DNA of 64,000 nucleotides from Schistosoma haematobium (lineage: Eukaryota; Platyhelminthes; Trematoda; Strigeidida; Schistosomatidae): contig NC_067196.1 of assembly GCF_000699445.3 (NCBI RefSeq), positions 89,568,364 through 89,632,363 on the forward strand, given 5' to 3'. Positions 48,055-59,751 of this stretch are shown here, piece by piece. Position numbers and translations under genes: made by a program. The notes beneath the pieces are model-generated. The model was not told the origin of the DNA. It searched no databases and saw only the letters and a program-made list of their open reading frames with translations. Numbering within the stretch: position 1 is the first letter of the stretch; each line of letters opens with the position of its first letter.

Positions 48055-48075
48055 TCTATAGAAAAAAAAATTAAA
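48055..48075 (-). promoter_or_regulatory. Splice acceptor in the POFUT2 5' UTR
   Basis: Minus strand shows a T-rich tract ending TTTCTATAG, 48 nt before the start ATG. It could be an intron end in the 5' UTR or a spliced-leader trans-splice site; the sequence cannot tell. Confidence 0.35.
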
Positions 48076-50275
48076 AACACCACCGAAATTTTTAAGATGT
48101 CATCATAAGTAAACATGAAACGCTACATATCAGTATACTAAAGTTACCTTATAAAACATCATACACCTAACTTGTTGTTGTAACAATCAAGAATGTCTCC
48201 TGTAAAAAAAACTAGTTTGTGAAGTCACGAGAAAAATTCAAATTAGAAACAACTAGTTTTTCAGTGTTATTTGTAATCAACCCGATTTATTATATGCTGG
48301 TGATAAACTAGGCTGTATTCGACCCCAACGATTTCACTTTGGATGATAAAACGGCACAGAAACCAAAGAGATTACAATAGATACTGAAGTAAACAAGGTT
48401 ATGTATAAACAGGAGATAAGTGAATTTGCCAAAATCCAGTGTGAGGTGTGAATAAAAGTGAAGACTAGAAGTACCTGTTGTTTCTAGATTAATTTTAAGC
48501 TATCCGACATGCTAACTCGCAGTATGGAGAAGCGGACTACTAACTGAATTACTCGTCATCCAACTAGTAGTTCGTCAGTCCGAACTCATATACGGGCAGT
48601 AGGAGGATATAACTAGATTCTAAACAAAAACGTTAGCCAAGAAGCTCAGTTTACTTGTAAAGTAGGTTTCATTGTCTAGAATTATCAGAGATTGAGAAGC
48701 TCGAATAAAATCCTAAACTTCGCTGAGAAACTAGAAGCGTCAAAAATCTTGTAAATTATTGATATTTTAAGGGAATCTAGAAAGTTTTGAAACTACTTTC
48801 CATCACCACTCCAAAGTCTACTAAATGCTGTCCAGATTTTATTTGAAAAATCTGGCACCAAGACTCATCCAAAACTATAATTTTGGAAGTTGACTTATTT
48901 TTCGAAAAATCATGATGGAATAACAACAGGTCTCACATCGAAAAGTATCGAACACAAAAGCGTTTTTGTTTATGGCATAAAAATATGAAAGGGAATCTAC
49001 CTCTCTACGTGGGAAAAGTTTAAGAATGGACAGAAGATCAGCGATTTCGCTATTAAAGTATTCCAAACTACACTTCAAGCCTCGAGAAGCTAGAAGAGTA
49101 TTAACGAATCACGAGTGTTCATCTCGAAATGGAGGGATACCATCGGAACATGCAGAACATCCAATTATAGGAAACCTCAAGATATACTCTAAGCTCATGA
49201 TCTACAAAACCAAAGAAATATCTGACAATAGCGCAGGGATTTACATAACACTAGGTCTTTCTATGTTATATCCTAGGATATAAATACTGTTTAAACATCT
49301 TCAAAAAAAGTAAATAAAAGAGAATAAGAGTTGGGAAACGTGTGTTTAGGTAAAGACCGGAAACTGTATAACCTAGCGTTTCAGTCATTGTCGTAAATAT
49401 TATGCCGTTTGCCTGAGTAATTAGGACTAAAAACAGCTTTAGTGATTTAAATGACCGAGAATTCATATCACATTTCCTGATGTGTAAAAGGAAAAACCAT
49501 GACTTGCACAGATACAATCAAAAACTGTACAACAAATAACAAACGTTTAAAATTATGTGAAAGTACTTCTAGCCTAGGCTAAAATTCATTGTTTTTTCGC
49601 GGGTTTGAGGCGGGCTATATTCACGTTGTTAAAAGCTGTCCATAGCCCGTGATATTCCATACAAGGATCAACAATAGTAAACCCATAGCGCGAGAGACTT
49701 AGGCTTTTCATGCACTGTGATTTTTACACAAAAAAGTTGTGGAGTATTTGGAAATGTGAGAAAAATACCTATAATTATATTTCAACAGCACTGTGAAATA
49801 TAAATATAGTGTAGGTGAATCAAAATTTCCTCAACAAAATCCTCATTTTCATTTAAAGCGTTCACAGAAAAACCGACAAGCTAACCGCATTTTGCTTAAA
49901 TCTGTACAAAGTAGATAAATCAGAACTGCATCCTGTGACGAATTGTTCAAAAAACCGCGTATCAAGGTCATCATATATTTCAGTTTCAGTTTGAGCTTAC
50001 AAAAACAATAATAAAGTTCAACTTCAATTCCATAATACGACATGAAAAATATATGTGAAACCAGTCATTGTTTAAATATATGAGATAGAAATTACACTAA
50101 TTTATACCAGGGCGCTAATTAAAAGGACAGTGGTATTTTTCTTCGCTGAGTAAATTCTATTGTCTTGATCGCTTACTACGTATAATAATAATAGTAATAA
50201 TTAATATATTCTGAACAATAACTACAGAACTCAAGCCAGTTTACAGGCGTGATTAATCTGATATAAATAGTAACA
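48076..50275. other. Upstream region of POFUT2
   Basis: No coding exon, RNA gene or repeat that I can name. It is AT-rich throughout and lies between POFUT2 and the transposon block. Confidence 0.45.
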
Positions 50276-51960
50276 TCAGATGTAGAGAACAAACAAGTGT
50301 TCTCAAACTACTTCAGCAATATATACACCATAGAAGCACCCTTCCCATCAGCGCATGCAGATCCCACACACACACTGGATAGCGTGCCCATCAAAGAACT
50401 CGATGTCTTTGGTCTGCTAAATAAGCTTGACATAGGTAAGTCCACGGGGCCCGATGAATTACATCCTAGGCTACTGAAGGAACTATCTAACTTCGTTGCA
50501 AGCCCTTTAAGTACATGCTTTAACCTATCCGTTACGCAGGGTCGTTTACCAAAAGACTGGAAAAACGCCATAGTAAGTCCTGTCTTCAAAACAGGTACGA
50601 AACACAAACCTGAGAACTACCGCCTCGTTAGCCTAACTAGTTTGGTTGTTAAAGTCTTAGAAAAGATTATCCGGAAGGAGCTGTTTCAGTATCTCGATAA
50701 AAACCGGATCCTCTCGAAGAAACAGCACGGCTTCAGAATAGGTTATTCTTGTCTCACTAACTTATTAGTGGCTCGTGAAAGCTGGTGCGCTCTTAAGGAC
50801 CAAAAGCTACCTGTAGACATCGCCTTCATTGATTTCAGTAAAACTTTTGACAAAGTTCCGCACAACCGGCTGTTATATAAATTAAGAAAAGTCGGGATTG
50901 GAGGCAATCTATTGATGTGGATAAAAGACTTCTTAGTTGGGCGTCAACAAAGAGTAAGGGTGAACTCAAAGTTATCTAGCTGGGAAACTGTGCTTAGTGG
51001 AGTGCCCCAGGGTACAGTTTTGGGGCCAGTGCTATTCCTCTTGTATGTAAATGACCTTCCTCGTCTCCCATCATCATCGGTCTTGCTATATGCTGACGAT
51101 GTCAAGATACGGAGAACGATACGATGTGATAGCTCAGAACTTCAAAATGACCTGAAGAAGTTATCTGAATGGTCTCAAACATGGCAGTTGCCGATAAATA
51201 CTTCCAAGTGTGTTGTGATGCATATCGGTCATCAAGGTACAGATGCATAAACGATGAATAACACTGAGCTACCTGTCGTCCAGACATATAATGACTTAGG
51301 AGTTATCGTTAGTCAAGACTTAAAGACTACTGCACACTGCCGTGCAATAGCCGCCAAAGGTTTTAGAACCTTATGGTCAATACGTAGGGCTTCTAGTCAT
51401 GTTGACGCTAAGACGTTTTTGACTTTGTATACAGTGTTCGTATGTCCTAAACTTGAGCACTGCATACAAGCGACCAGCCCCTGTTCAAAAAAGGACAGTG
51501 AGCTTCTGGAAAAGGTTCAGAGAACGGAGACTAAGCTGATTCCCGGAATAGCGAAGCTTCCGTATGAATCTCGACTGGCGAAGCTGAACCTATTCCCGTT
51601 GTCATATCGTAGAACTAGAGGCGACTTGATTACAGTTTTCAAATTGCTTAGTGCCAAATTTGCACCTGATATGCCCTCATTTTTCTTGTCTTTGAAAACA
51701 GAGAATTTACGAGGACATTCCAAAACAGTTCACAAGTCCAGAACAAATTACTTGTCAGCTGACTTTGGACTTTCCCATCGAATCATTAATAAGTGGACCT
51801 CATTACCTCAGCACGTGGTTGAGGCTCCATCCGTCGATTCTTTCAAAACAAAGTTGGATCAACTGAGGGACCACCATTGCCAGGACTAACACAGGCCATC
51901 AGGCCTCCTGTCCTTCCCAAACTGAAACTGATGTGATAGAAGAAAATTTTAAGTATACTA
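50276..51960 (+). mobile_element. CR1-like LINE, 3' half with nearly intact RT
   Basis: One frame runs from 50276 to the TAA at 51887 with a single in-frame stop at 51248-51250. Visible RT motifs in order: STGPDELHPRLLKELS, VFKTGTKHKPENYRLVSLTS, DIAFIDFSKTFDKVPH, GVPQGTVLGPVLFLLYVNDL, SVLLYADDVKI. The part after the stop is the usual C-terminal region (YVxxLEH-type, then PLSYRRTRGDL). The 5' half is missing. The 3' UTR has a short hairpin, AGGCCATCAGGCCT. Confidence 0.88.
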
Positions 51961-52860
51961 GTTCAGTAATTGTTAAGGTAGTACATGTATTACAGCGATC
52001 CAATGCATCAGCTGGAAACTTCTAACTTTTCTTAAATGGACAGCCTGTTGATTTATGAACGAGTAATTTAGGTCATTTCGTGTGCCAGATCGAATTAATG
52101 ATAATTATTTAAAATTCGAGAAATTAAACCGAAAACAGAGAGCACGGAACAACAAAGCAATAAGTACAAAAACATGTTATTCAGGTCTACCTAAATGAGT
52201 GCGTCATGTGACACAGTGATATACTGTTGATGTTAGATGTTATTCAAATTAGTTAAAGTTGCTAGGGACGGTGTTAACGTAAAGTGGTAGCATGTAGCTG
52301 GTTATACTTAGGGAATTCACTAATAAGAATGGCTAAACATCAAAGTTCCCATAATATCACTTGTGGAATGAGATACACTTACAGGTGCTAGAACATTCAA
52401 TGCATTTTCAGGGGAGCAATATGCATCGATGCAGCGAACAAATAGTGGGAGTGATTTTATTGTACGGATAGATTATGGTAGGTTGTAGTGGCATTGGACA
52501 ATAGCCGCACAATCCACAAAGCTGTGAACACGAGACTACTCAGAAAATAGATATTCAATATTTAACGCGGAGAAATACCTAACAGTGGAGAAGGCGCGAA
52601 CAATGAATTGAATGGACTGGGGTTGATCGAGTGGCATGGCTCGGCCATGCAGGCGTGGTCTCTGCTGAATGTTACCTTATATCTTCTATTCATATTAAAT
52701 ATATTGTTCTTTCTCTAGCCTAACCTTGTTCTACATCATGTATTGGTAATTGATACGATACAGTGAGTTGGTGTAGTCGATGGTGTGACTTCAACGTAAG
52801 ATCTTATAGATTAGGCAGTTATATCATGACAAATCTACAAATTTAGGATTAGGTCTATTA
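51961..52860. other. Spacer, probably the 3' UTR of the following minus-strand LINE
   Basis: No coding region is seen. The part nearest 52860 would be the 3' UTR of the minus-strand element, but its end is not defined. Confidence 0.4.
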
Positions 52861-54170
52861 TTAGAGCAGTACTAATATCATAGTAGACCATAATTCTACA
52901 AGGTTATTCCAGAGTCTAGAAAATTTACAGGTGAAGTAGTTCATATAAAGAGATGATTTATGATAAGTTCGTTTCACTGGTGACAAAGGATTACGGATGT
53001 CATAATGAGAAGTTTCTGCATATTGAATCACGTGATTGGATGTAAAGGTTAGTTTAATAAGCAGTTTGAAGAGAAAGATTATAGGATTTAGTTCGAGTCT
53101 CCTCTTCCATAAAGGGTCTAGCCCAAGTTTGTTACATCTAGAATTATAAGTGAAGGTACAATCTGCTCCAAGAATACGAAGTGTAAATCGTCTCTGTACT
53201 AATTCCAGCTTTAATTTATCCTTTATGCGTACACTGCTGAGAATAAACGTGCAATATTCTACAAGTGGTCGAGCACAAACTTTGTACATTAAAATACGTG
53301 ACTCATTGTTGTAAAGGTTTCGAGTTATGTAACCTACTAGACGTTGAGACTTAGAGGTCTGTTTCAATATCTGCTCTGTAAACGACAAGTCATGGGAGTA
53401 TCTAAGTCCTAAATCTACTACTGTATGTATCATGGATAACACTCCTCCATTTATGGTAAGGTCTAGGTTCAGTGATGTATCGCCGAAGCATATCCATCCA
53501 CATTTATCTGTATTAAGCTCCAGTTACCATTTTACGCACCACGGAGCTACCTTGTTAAGCTCCATGTTGATGCAATTTTGCACGTTGTTCAGCTCATGTG
53601 GAGAAAATGAATATAATACTTTAGGATCATCTGCATATAGAAGGGGCTTACTCACACAGAAACTTTCACAAATATCATTGATAAACACTAAAAATAGCAA
53701 ACAGCCTAAGACACTGCCTTGTATTACACCATTTCTAACAGGGACAGCTTTGGACAATGAAGAGGTAATTTTAACTACTTGATGTTGATTGCTGAAAAAG
53801 CAATCAAAGCCAGCTAGCAAAGGATTTCGAACCCCATACAATGCGAGTTTATCTAGAAGAAATTGGTGACTAACCATGTCGAAGGCTCTAGAAATGTCCA
53901 GATATAGCACTAAGACTAGATTGCATTGGGCACGCAGAGAATAGACTAGATTAAAGAAGGCAAGATGACATGTCATGCAAGATCGAGTTTTAAGAAATCC
54001 GTGTTGAGTATCATTGATACATTTTCCAGCGAGTAAATAGTTGGAAAGTTCATCACTTATAATTTTTTCCATAATGCTAGAGATAAATTGAGTAATATTT
54101 ATCGGCCGATAAATGTTCATGACAGTCTTATCTCCAGATTTGTAACTCGTTATCAAGACTACTGTTTTGA
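52861..54170 (-). mobile_element. CR1-like LINE (second family), RT broken by one stop
   Basis: On the minus strand a frame runs from 54156 to 52861 with one in-frame stop at 53526-53524. Motifs: NIYRPINITQFISSIMEKII, LYLDISRAFDMVSHQFLLDK, NGVIQGSVLGCLLFLVFIND, KPLLYADDPKV. After the stop it continues LELNTDKCGW and KVCARPLVEYCTFILSSVRI. The endonuclease part is absent. It shares clear resemblance with the element at 59.7-61.4 kb. Confidence 0.85.
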
Positions 54171-54690
54171 GTTTAATTGAATTTATTTCAGTATTTGATT
54201 AGTGTATCATTTCTGTCTCTAAATTAGTTTGTCGTCATTACTTTTGAGTACTTCGTTTTCCATTCTATTTGTTAGTACCGTTGCTTATAACAATCTACAT
54301 TTTTCCTGTTTTTTGGTCAAAGATCATTTTTGTCTCTGAGTAGTAATAATAATAATAATATATATTTCTGCATGCGCAGGTACACGCCATTTTTACAGAC
54401 ATGATCTACAAATTACAACACTTGTTGTTTCACAAAATGCTTCGCAACTTATTAAGTTTATAGTTGTTATAAATTATACCCGTAGAGCGCTTGCTGTAAA
54501 CTGTGACCTTGAGGGGACGCGTACGTCAACTTTGTTCCAAACGTCAGAAGTTTCATAGCTGTACCTTCAGAGCAAATTTCTGGATGAGAAGAAAAAAGAG
54601 AAACAGAAGAGCAGCAAAGCACTTGGATAAAAACGCCAAACGTTGCTTAACATTGTGTAGTAGAACGGACAGAGGTATAATAAATTACAT
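54171..54690. other. Spacer before the CACTA element
   Basis: Contains an AAT microsatellite (about 54344-54362). I see nothing else I can name. Confidence 0.4.
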
Positions 54691-54940
54691 CCCAAGCTGC
54701 CAGCTTTGGGGAAATTTTGGGGAATTTTGGGGAAATTTTGGGGAAATCCCCAAAGTGAAATAGCCTTCCCCAAAGTTTGGGGAAGTTTTGGGGTATTTTG
54801 GGGAAATTCTGGGGAAATTTTGGGGAAATCCCCAAAGTGAAAAACCTTCCCCAATCTTTGGGTAACTTTTGGGGAAATCCCCAAAATGAAATAGTTTTCC
54901 CCAAACTTTGGGGAAATTTAGGGGAAATCCCCAAAATTGC
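54691..54940. repeat. Left terminal inverted repeat and subterminal G-rich array
   Basis: Repeated GGGGAAATTTTGGGG units, some paired with nearby CCCC complements (AAATCCCCAAAGTGAAA). These are probably transposase-binding sites. Such four-G runs could also form quadruplexes. Confidence 0.8.
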
Positions 54941-55047
54941 CGTAGCGCATTTTTTCACATTAAAATTTCATCGACATAATATAAATAAGCCTCACAGTAG
55001 TAAATTTGAATAGAGAAATTTACATTTTAATTCAATACAGACTTTTG

Positions 55048-58000
55048 ATGAGGGATAATCTTTGGAATTCCAGGTCTTGTTTTAATACATCAACAATAAG
55101 TAGACAAAGAGTTGTCGGTTTTAAAGCACTTTTTCAAAATTTGAAAGCTATGGAGGTGAGTTGTTTGCAGTGCAGGTCGGGAAATTTGGTTGCTGTCTAT
55201 GTTCAGTTTTACTTAAGTGAATTATTTCTTTCAGAATAATAATAGACAGCTCGATAAGATTGCGAAAAGGCGGGCAGCAGACACTAAATACCCTAGGTTG
55301 TTTAGTTGTTCCCGATCAACCTATTACAGAAGGTTGAGGAAAATGAAAGCACAGTTTATAAAGAAGTGTCAGTTACCGAGCTGTGACGAAGAGACAGACA
55401 ATCCAGTTGTCGTCACAGAATCGCGTATTACCGTAGCTACAGAGCAGTGGGCTAATATTGTCACAGATACAGCTACTGCTTCATGTAGTCACGTCCAATG
55501 TTCAGACAACACAATCAACGGTATAATCTGTTTAATTATTAAAATTTTATACGTTGTGTAATTTCAGAAATGTCCCCAACCATTCATCTTTCGGTGAAAG
55601 ACGAGTTAGACAAAATGGTCATTGAAATGATGAAAGGTGGTTATATAAGCATAAAGAAGGCTGATCAAATACTGGACATTTTTCGTGCGCGGTATCCAGA
55701 ACTTCCAACGTCCGTCAGAAGTGTTCTACGTCGATGCAACAACGTGGAGCCTAAGATCCTAGATTCTGGAACGTATTACCATTTAGGATTGAAATCCAGT
55801 CTTTTGAGAATTTCAGGACATTGGCTTCGTCGAATCCGTTTCAACGAATTGCAGTTGCAGTTAAACTACGATGGTCTAAGTTTGTTCAAAAGCTCTAACC
55901 AACAGCTGTGGCCGATCCTAGGTCGTATAGTAGCTCCACTAGTTAGTAGTGTTTTCGTAGTTGGGATCTACGGTGGTGAAGTAAAACCATCTGATTTCAA
56001 CGACATGTCAGCAACACTTATAACAGAGTTACAGGAGTTGCTGACAGTAGGTATTAATGTAGATAAGTATCACTTACATTTAACAGTTAAATTAGTTGCT
56101 GTTATTTGTGACGCTCCAGCTCGCAGCAACGTCAAGTACATTGTGGGACACAATGGTATCGCTGGCTGTGACAAATGTCAGGTCTTAGGGACGCGAATGG
56201 GTGGTCGAATGACTTTCCCCAATGGTGAACACGACTTAAGAAGTGATGTCACTTTTCGTTGTAGGTCCCAATCTATCCATCATCGTGGCAGAAGTTCATT
56301 TGAAAATCTGCCAGTGGATATGATTAAATGTTTCCCTTGTGAACCCATGCATATGATATATTTAGGTGTTACCAAAAAAATTGTTTCATTATGGAAGGAG
56401 CTAGCTCTTAAGCGACTTAATAGGATGGATCAATCAATTATCGCATCAATAAATGATGCACTAGACTTATGTAGACAACACACGACATGCGATTTTCAAC
56501 GGAAATGTCGTTCACTTAATGAAGTTTCTGTATGGAAAGCAACTGAATGTCGGTTGTTCTTATTATACTTAGGACCTGTAGTTCTTCAGAATAGGTTACC
56601 ATTATCAATGTACAGAAACTTCCAGTCACTCTCCTTGTCTATTTATTTATTATCGCACCCTAAGTTTCATAGCATATTCGCTAACAGTGTTAGGGTTTAC
56701 ATTAATAACTTTTTATTAGGTTACGAAAGGTGTTACGGTACCGAACACTTAATCTACAATGTGCATACTAACATCGCAACTAACGATGAAACGCAGCCTT
56801 GTGACGCTAAGAAACCAAAAAGGTAAATTGTTCAACTTCTTATATCATTTGTGTTAGAACTGTCAAACGAAAGCTTAATGATTATCTATGCACCTCGGAA
56901 GAACTAGAGGTTGCTGAGGTTGAGGCTGGATTTGCCCCGGTGGAATTTCCAGTTGTCAACATTTCAACAGGAACGTTTTCTCCGATTGCGAGGTTTGTAC
57001 CTACTTTATCAATACTCATAGATTAGTTCATCGAAAGCTAACCTTTCATCACCACCAATTCTACGTACGTCGACTGAAGGTGATAAACCGTAAGTTGCAT
57101 TTACTTTATTCCTGATAACGAAAGTTTGTGCGATGATACAAACAAACTGTTAAGAACGCTCCTGAAATCGGTCAGTGAGCTGTCTACGAAAATAGACAAA
57201 ATGCTATTTTTGTATGAACGCTTAGCCATGGGTGTAACTCACGGGCGTACAGAGGAAATGGATAGTGATGCAATCACTTTCCCATTACGAACGCATGACG
57301 AGTTGCGTTCTTTAGAGACAGCTTTAGAGAACAAAAAATTCCGGGATCATTTCGTAAGTTGTAATCGGTGTTTGAAGAAATTTTAGATGGGAAGATTATA
57401 CCATCTACTATGTGATGATCTTCGTAAATCAGCAAAAGCCTGTCTGAAATACCTCCTTTCTCCGGAACTGGCAAACACGTACACCTTGCACGGAACCAGA
57501 AGAAAATTCGGGATTAGTAAATACAAATTTTACTCCACGGTTCAAAGTAAGTCCACATTACTGTATCAACATATTTGTAGGTGCTTTGTGTTCACACTTC
57601 CGGAGTGCGACCTGTTCGGAAACGGAGATCACGCACGCCATGGCTACAGCAAGCCAGGCCTTCTTGCATGACGCAAGAGATAAAGTACATAAACGTGGAT
57701 GGCGATCCAAAGAAAGGGTGAGCTAAAACTACTTAATTTGTTTGTTATAATACATATGTTAACTTTGTCACACATTGTTCCTACACGTTCCCCTTCCTAC
57801 TGTTTTGTATATTGTTTAATACCACTTAATAAAATGAAGTATTCAGTTGTATTCCCAATAACTGAAGTTCACTTTGGGGTTTTCCCCAAAATTCACAGGA
57901 TGTTAATTTTCATTATATTTATCACTATAATCACTGTACTTTAATTACTGTAACAGCTTATGACTTTGTGATCAATACTCAAAGTAATATAACTTGTCTC

Positions 58001-58199
58001 TTGTATGTTTCCCTTTCAGCTGGCTTCGCAGGCTTTATCAGACGTAACTGTAAGTTCTTTGTTCGCATTATTAAGAACATTGTTATACTGTTGGTACATC
58101 ACCAAACTTTCACATATCTTGACACGTTATTATACACTACAAATGATTTATTTATTTATTTTTTAGAACATTATCAATGACATTTCTACGTCTACGTAA
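55048..58199 (+). CDS. CACTA transposase joined to a DUF4806-like domain, ten predicted exons, 811 aa
   Basis: Exons: 55048-55155, 55235-55520, 55568-56822, 56858-56992, 57027-57089, 57125-57353, 57387-57546, 57581-57717, 58020-58049, 58167-58199. All introns are GT/AG, all phases match and there is no internal stop. Exon 3 carries the transposase core: NYDGLSLFKSSNQQLWPILG, VAVICDAPARSNVKYIVGHN, a GCDKCQV zinc-like insert, and CFPCEPMHMIYLGVTKKIVS, as in En/Spm-CACTA transposases. The Asp in YDG and in CDAP are plausible catalytic acids. AKKPKRTVKRK at the exon 3/4 join looks like a nuclear localisation signal. Exons 6-8 (FPLRTHDELRSLETALENKK, then GRLYHLLCDDLRKSAKACLK, LHGTRRKFGISKYKFYSTVQ) resemble DUF4806. 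The start at 55048 is the first ATG of the frame. Confidence 0.75.
57125..57717 (+). CDS. DUF4806-like domain exons of the CACTA unit
   Basis: Three exons separated by introns of 33 and 34 nt. The first starts LCDDTNKLLRTLLKSVSELS, likely a coiled coil, before the FPL..ELxxLE..L pattern. In other CACTA-like elements this domain may belong to a second protein. Whether it is fused or made by alternative splicing here is open. Confidence 0.6.
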
Positions 58200-58439
58200 G
58201 GTGTTGCTGTTACAACGCAATGAAAAACTTTGTACAAATGATTCATTTGTAATTTTATTAACTGTAATAAACATTTATATATTTCATAAATCAGTCTTTT
58301 GATAATCGCGACAAATCGGTTAACATTAGGTTTCATTAGCAATGCGCGATTGACGAAAAGTAATAAAACGTCGCAGTAAGAAATGTACGTAAGCATACTC
58401 CTAGGTCTTCCGTGATGTCGATAGGCTTTCGAGAAGCTT

Positions 58440-58832
58440 TTGCGTCAAAACAGTTTTCCAGGAAAACCCAAAGGTTTGGGGAAGCTTCCTCAAAATGATA
58501 TAACTATCGTGTCCGTTCCCCTTTCACCCGGCTTCGCAGGCTTTAACAGACGTCACCATAGTGTATTTGTGCTTTTGTATATTGTTTTATACTACTTACA
58601 AGAATTCAGTAGTCAGTTGCATTACCAATAACTTCAGTTAACTTTGGGGATTTCCCCAAAATTTCCCCAAACTTACCCAAAATTTCCCCAAACTTACCCA
58701 AAATTTCCCCAAACTTCCCCAGGTCAGGGGAAATTTTGGGTTTTTTTTCTCATTTCCCCAAAATTTCCCCAAAATTTATTATAGCGGCTTCCCCAAAATC
58801 GACTCGATTTTCCCCAAAGTTGGGAGCCTGGG
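58440..58832. repeat. Right subterminal array and terminal inverted repeat
   Basis: CCCCAAAATTTCCCC-type units, mirror image of the left end. The part 58500-58665 also repeats, with changes, the exon-9 acceptor region and the text at 57790-57895. Confidence 0.75.
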
Positions 58833-59751
58833 ATTAAATTCATATTATCTCTTGTTAGAGTAAAATGAAGTAGGAGGATCAATATAAGAGAATCTAGCAA
58901 TAAAGAACAATGAATTGTGTCGTTCAACAAGTTGGAGTAAGCTCACATGAAGGAAGGGAAGTCAAGGTTGGTACAAGGAGAGCGGTTTCTTAGAAGGGTG
59001 TGTATATAGAGGGTGAAGTGTTAAGAATACTAATGACCATATCTTTTGTTGTCTAACTTTTCCTTTTTTTGTCTACCCGATGCCAGCCACACAATCCTAG
59101 TGTAAAAACCCGAGTTAGCATGTTATAGGTTGTCTTAGTAGAATAGCTAATCCAGCATAATATTGGAAACATGAGTCTGAGTGATGAGCGTTGGAAAACA
59201 AGCTTACCAGGCAGTTACAAGCTATGGACTGTGGGTAAGGCATCGATGCAGTGCTTTTGTTGACTGTAGTATAAAGTATAGTTTGCCAATCAGAGTATAA
59301 GCATTAAGAAGGGTATAATGTAGGATGGTTGTTTATCAAAGCAGGCGGAAAAGTATAGAAGTATATGAGTTGTAGATAAGGTAACGAGTGGAGAAATAAT
59401 ATTAATTGGTAGTCAACATAGTGTGCAGAAGAGCAAAAAGTTAATACAGGATAAACAGGTAGAAACTCACAGTAACTTGGTGCTGATGTTATTTTGTGTT
59501 GTCCTAACCAGTTGATTGGTAACAGGCTCCATAGATGCAAGACCACTGGTAGTAGGCAGTCGATTATACGGTTCTATTGAATTTTTAGGGTGGTAGTGAG
59601 TGTCCCCTAGCGACCGAGTTTAGTTGAACAGTATCGATAGGTTCAGTGAGTTACCTGTCTACTTCTAGTGCAAAATTAGGGTGGAAAAAGTAACTAGCAC
59701 AACTGCAAAGTAGGAAAAATAAGGCAAACTGAACTTGAAGTCTATTTTGGT
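58833..59751. other. Spacer, probably the 3' UTR of the minus-strand CR1-like element
   Basis: No coding region. Position next to the RT end suggests LINE 3' UTR; the boundary is unknown. Confidence 0.4.

Larger units (their letters stand above)
54691..58832 (+). mobile_element. CACTA-superfamily DNA transposon (SmTRC1-like), apparently complete
   Basis: The ends are 24-bp inverted repeats with three mismatches (consensus of first 20: CCCARGCTSCCARCTTTGGG). Left is 54691-54714 and right is 58809-58832. Inside each end lie arrays of TTTTGGGGAAA motifs: 54705-54935 on the left, 58643-58820 on the right in reverse. The interior encodes a multi-exon transposase on the + strand. Candidate flanking triplets TAC/TAA differ by one base, so the target-site duplication is not settled. 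SmTRC1 is a described schistosome CACTA family; I assign this by recognition only. Confidence 0.85.

Noticed and set aside
47940..48116. Alternative POFUT2 start at 48116 giving a longer leader
   Set aside because: Its frame reaches exon 1's donor in phase 0, but exon 2 needs phase 2; the ATG at 48007 fits.
54700..54940. CRISPR-like or satellite array of GGGGAAATTT units
   Set aside because: Units are irregular, lack spacers, and occur mirrored at the other end of one transposon.
54503..55013. ORFs rich in GISPKFP or NFGEIPK repeats
   Set aside because: Translations of the subterminal transposon array.
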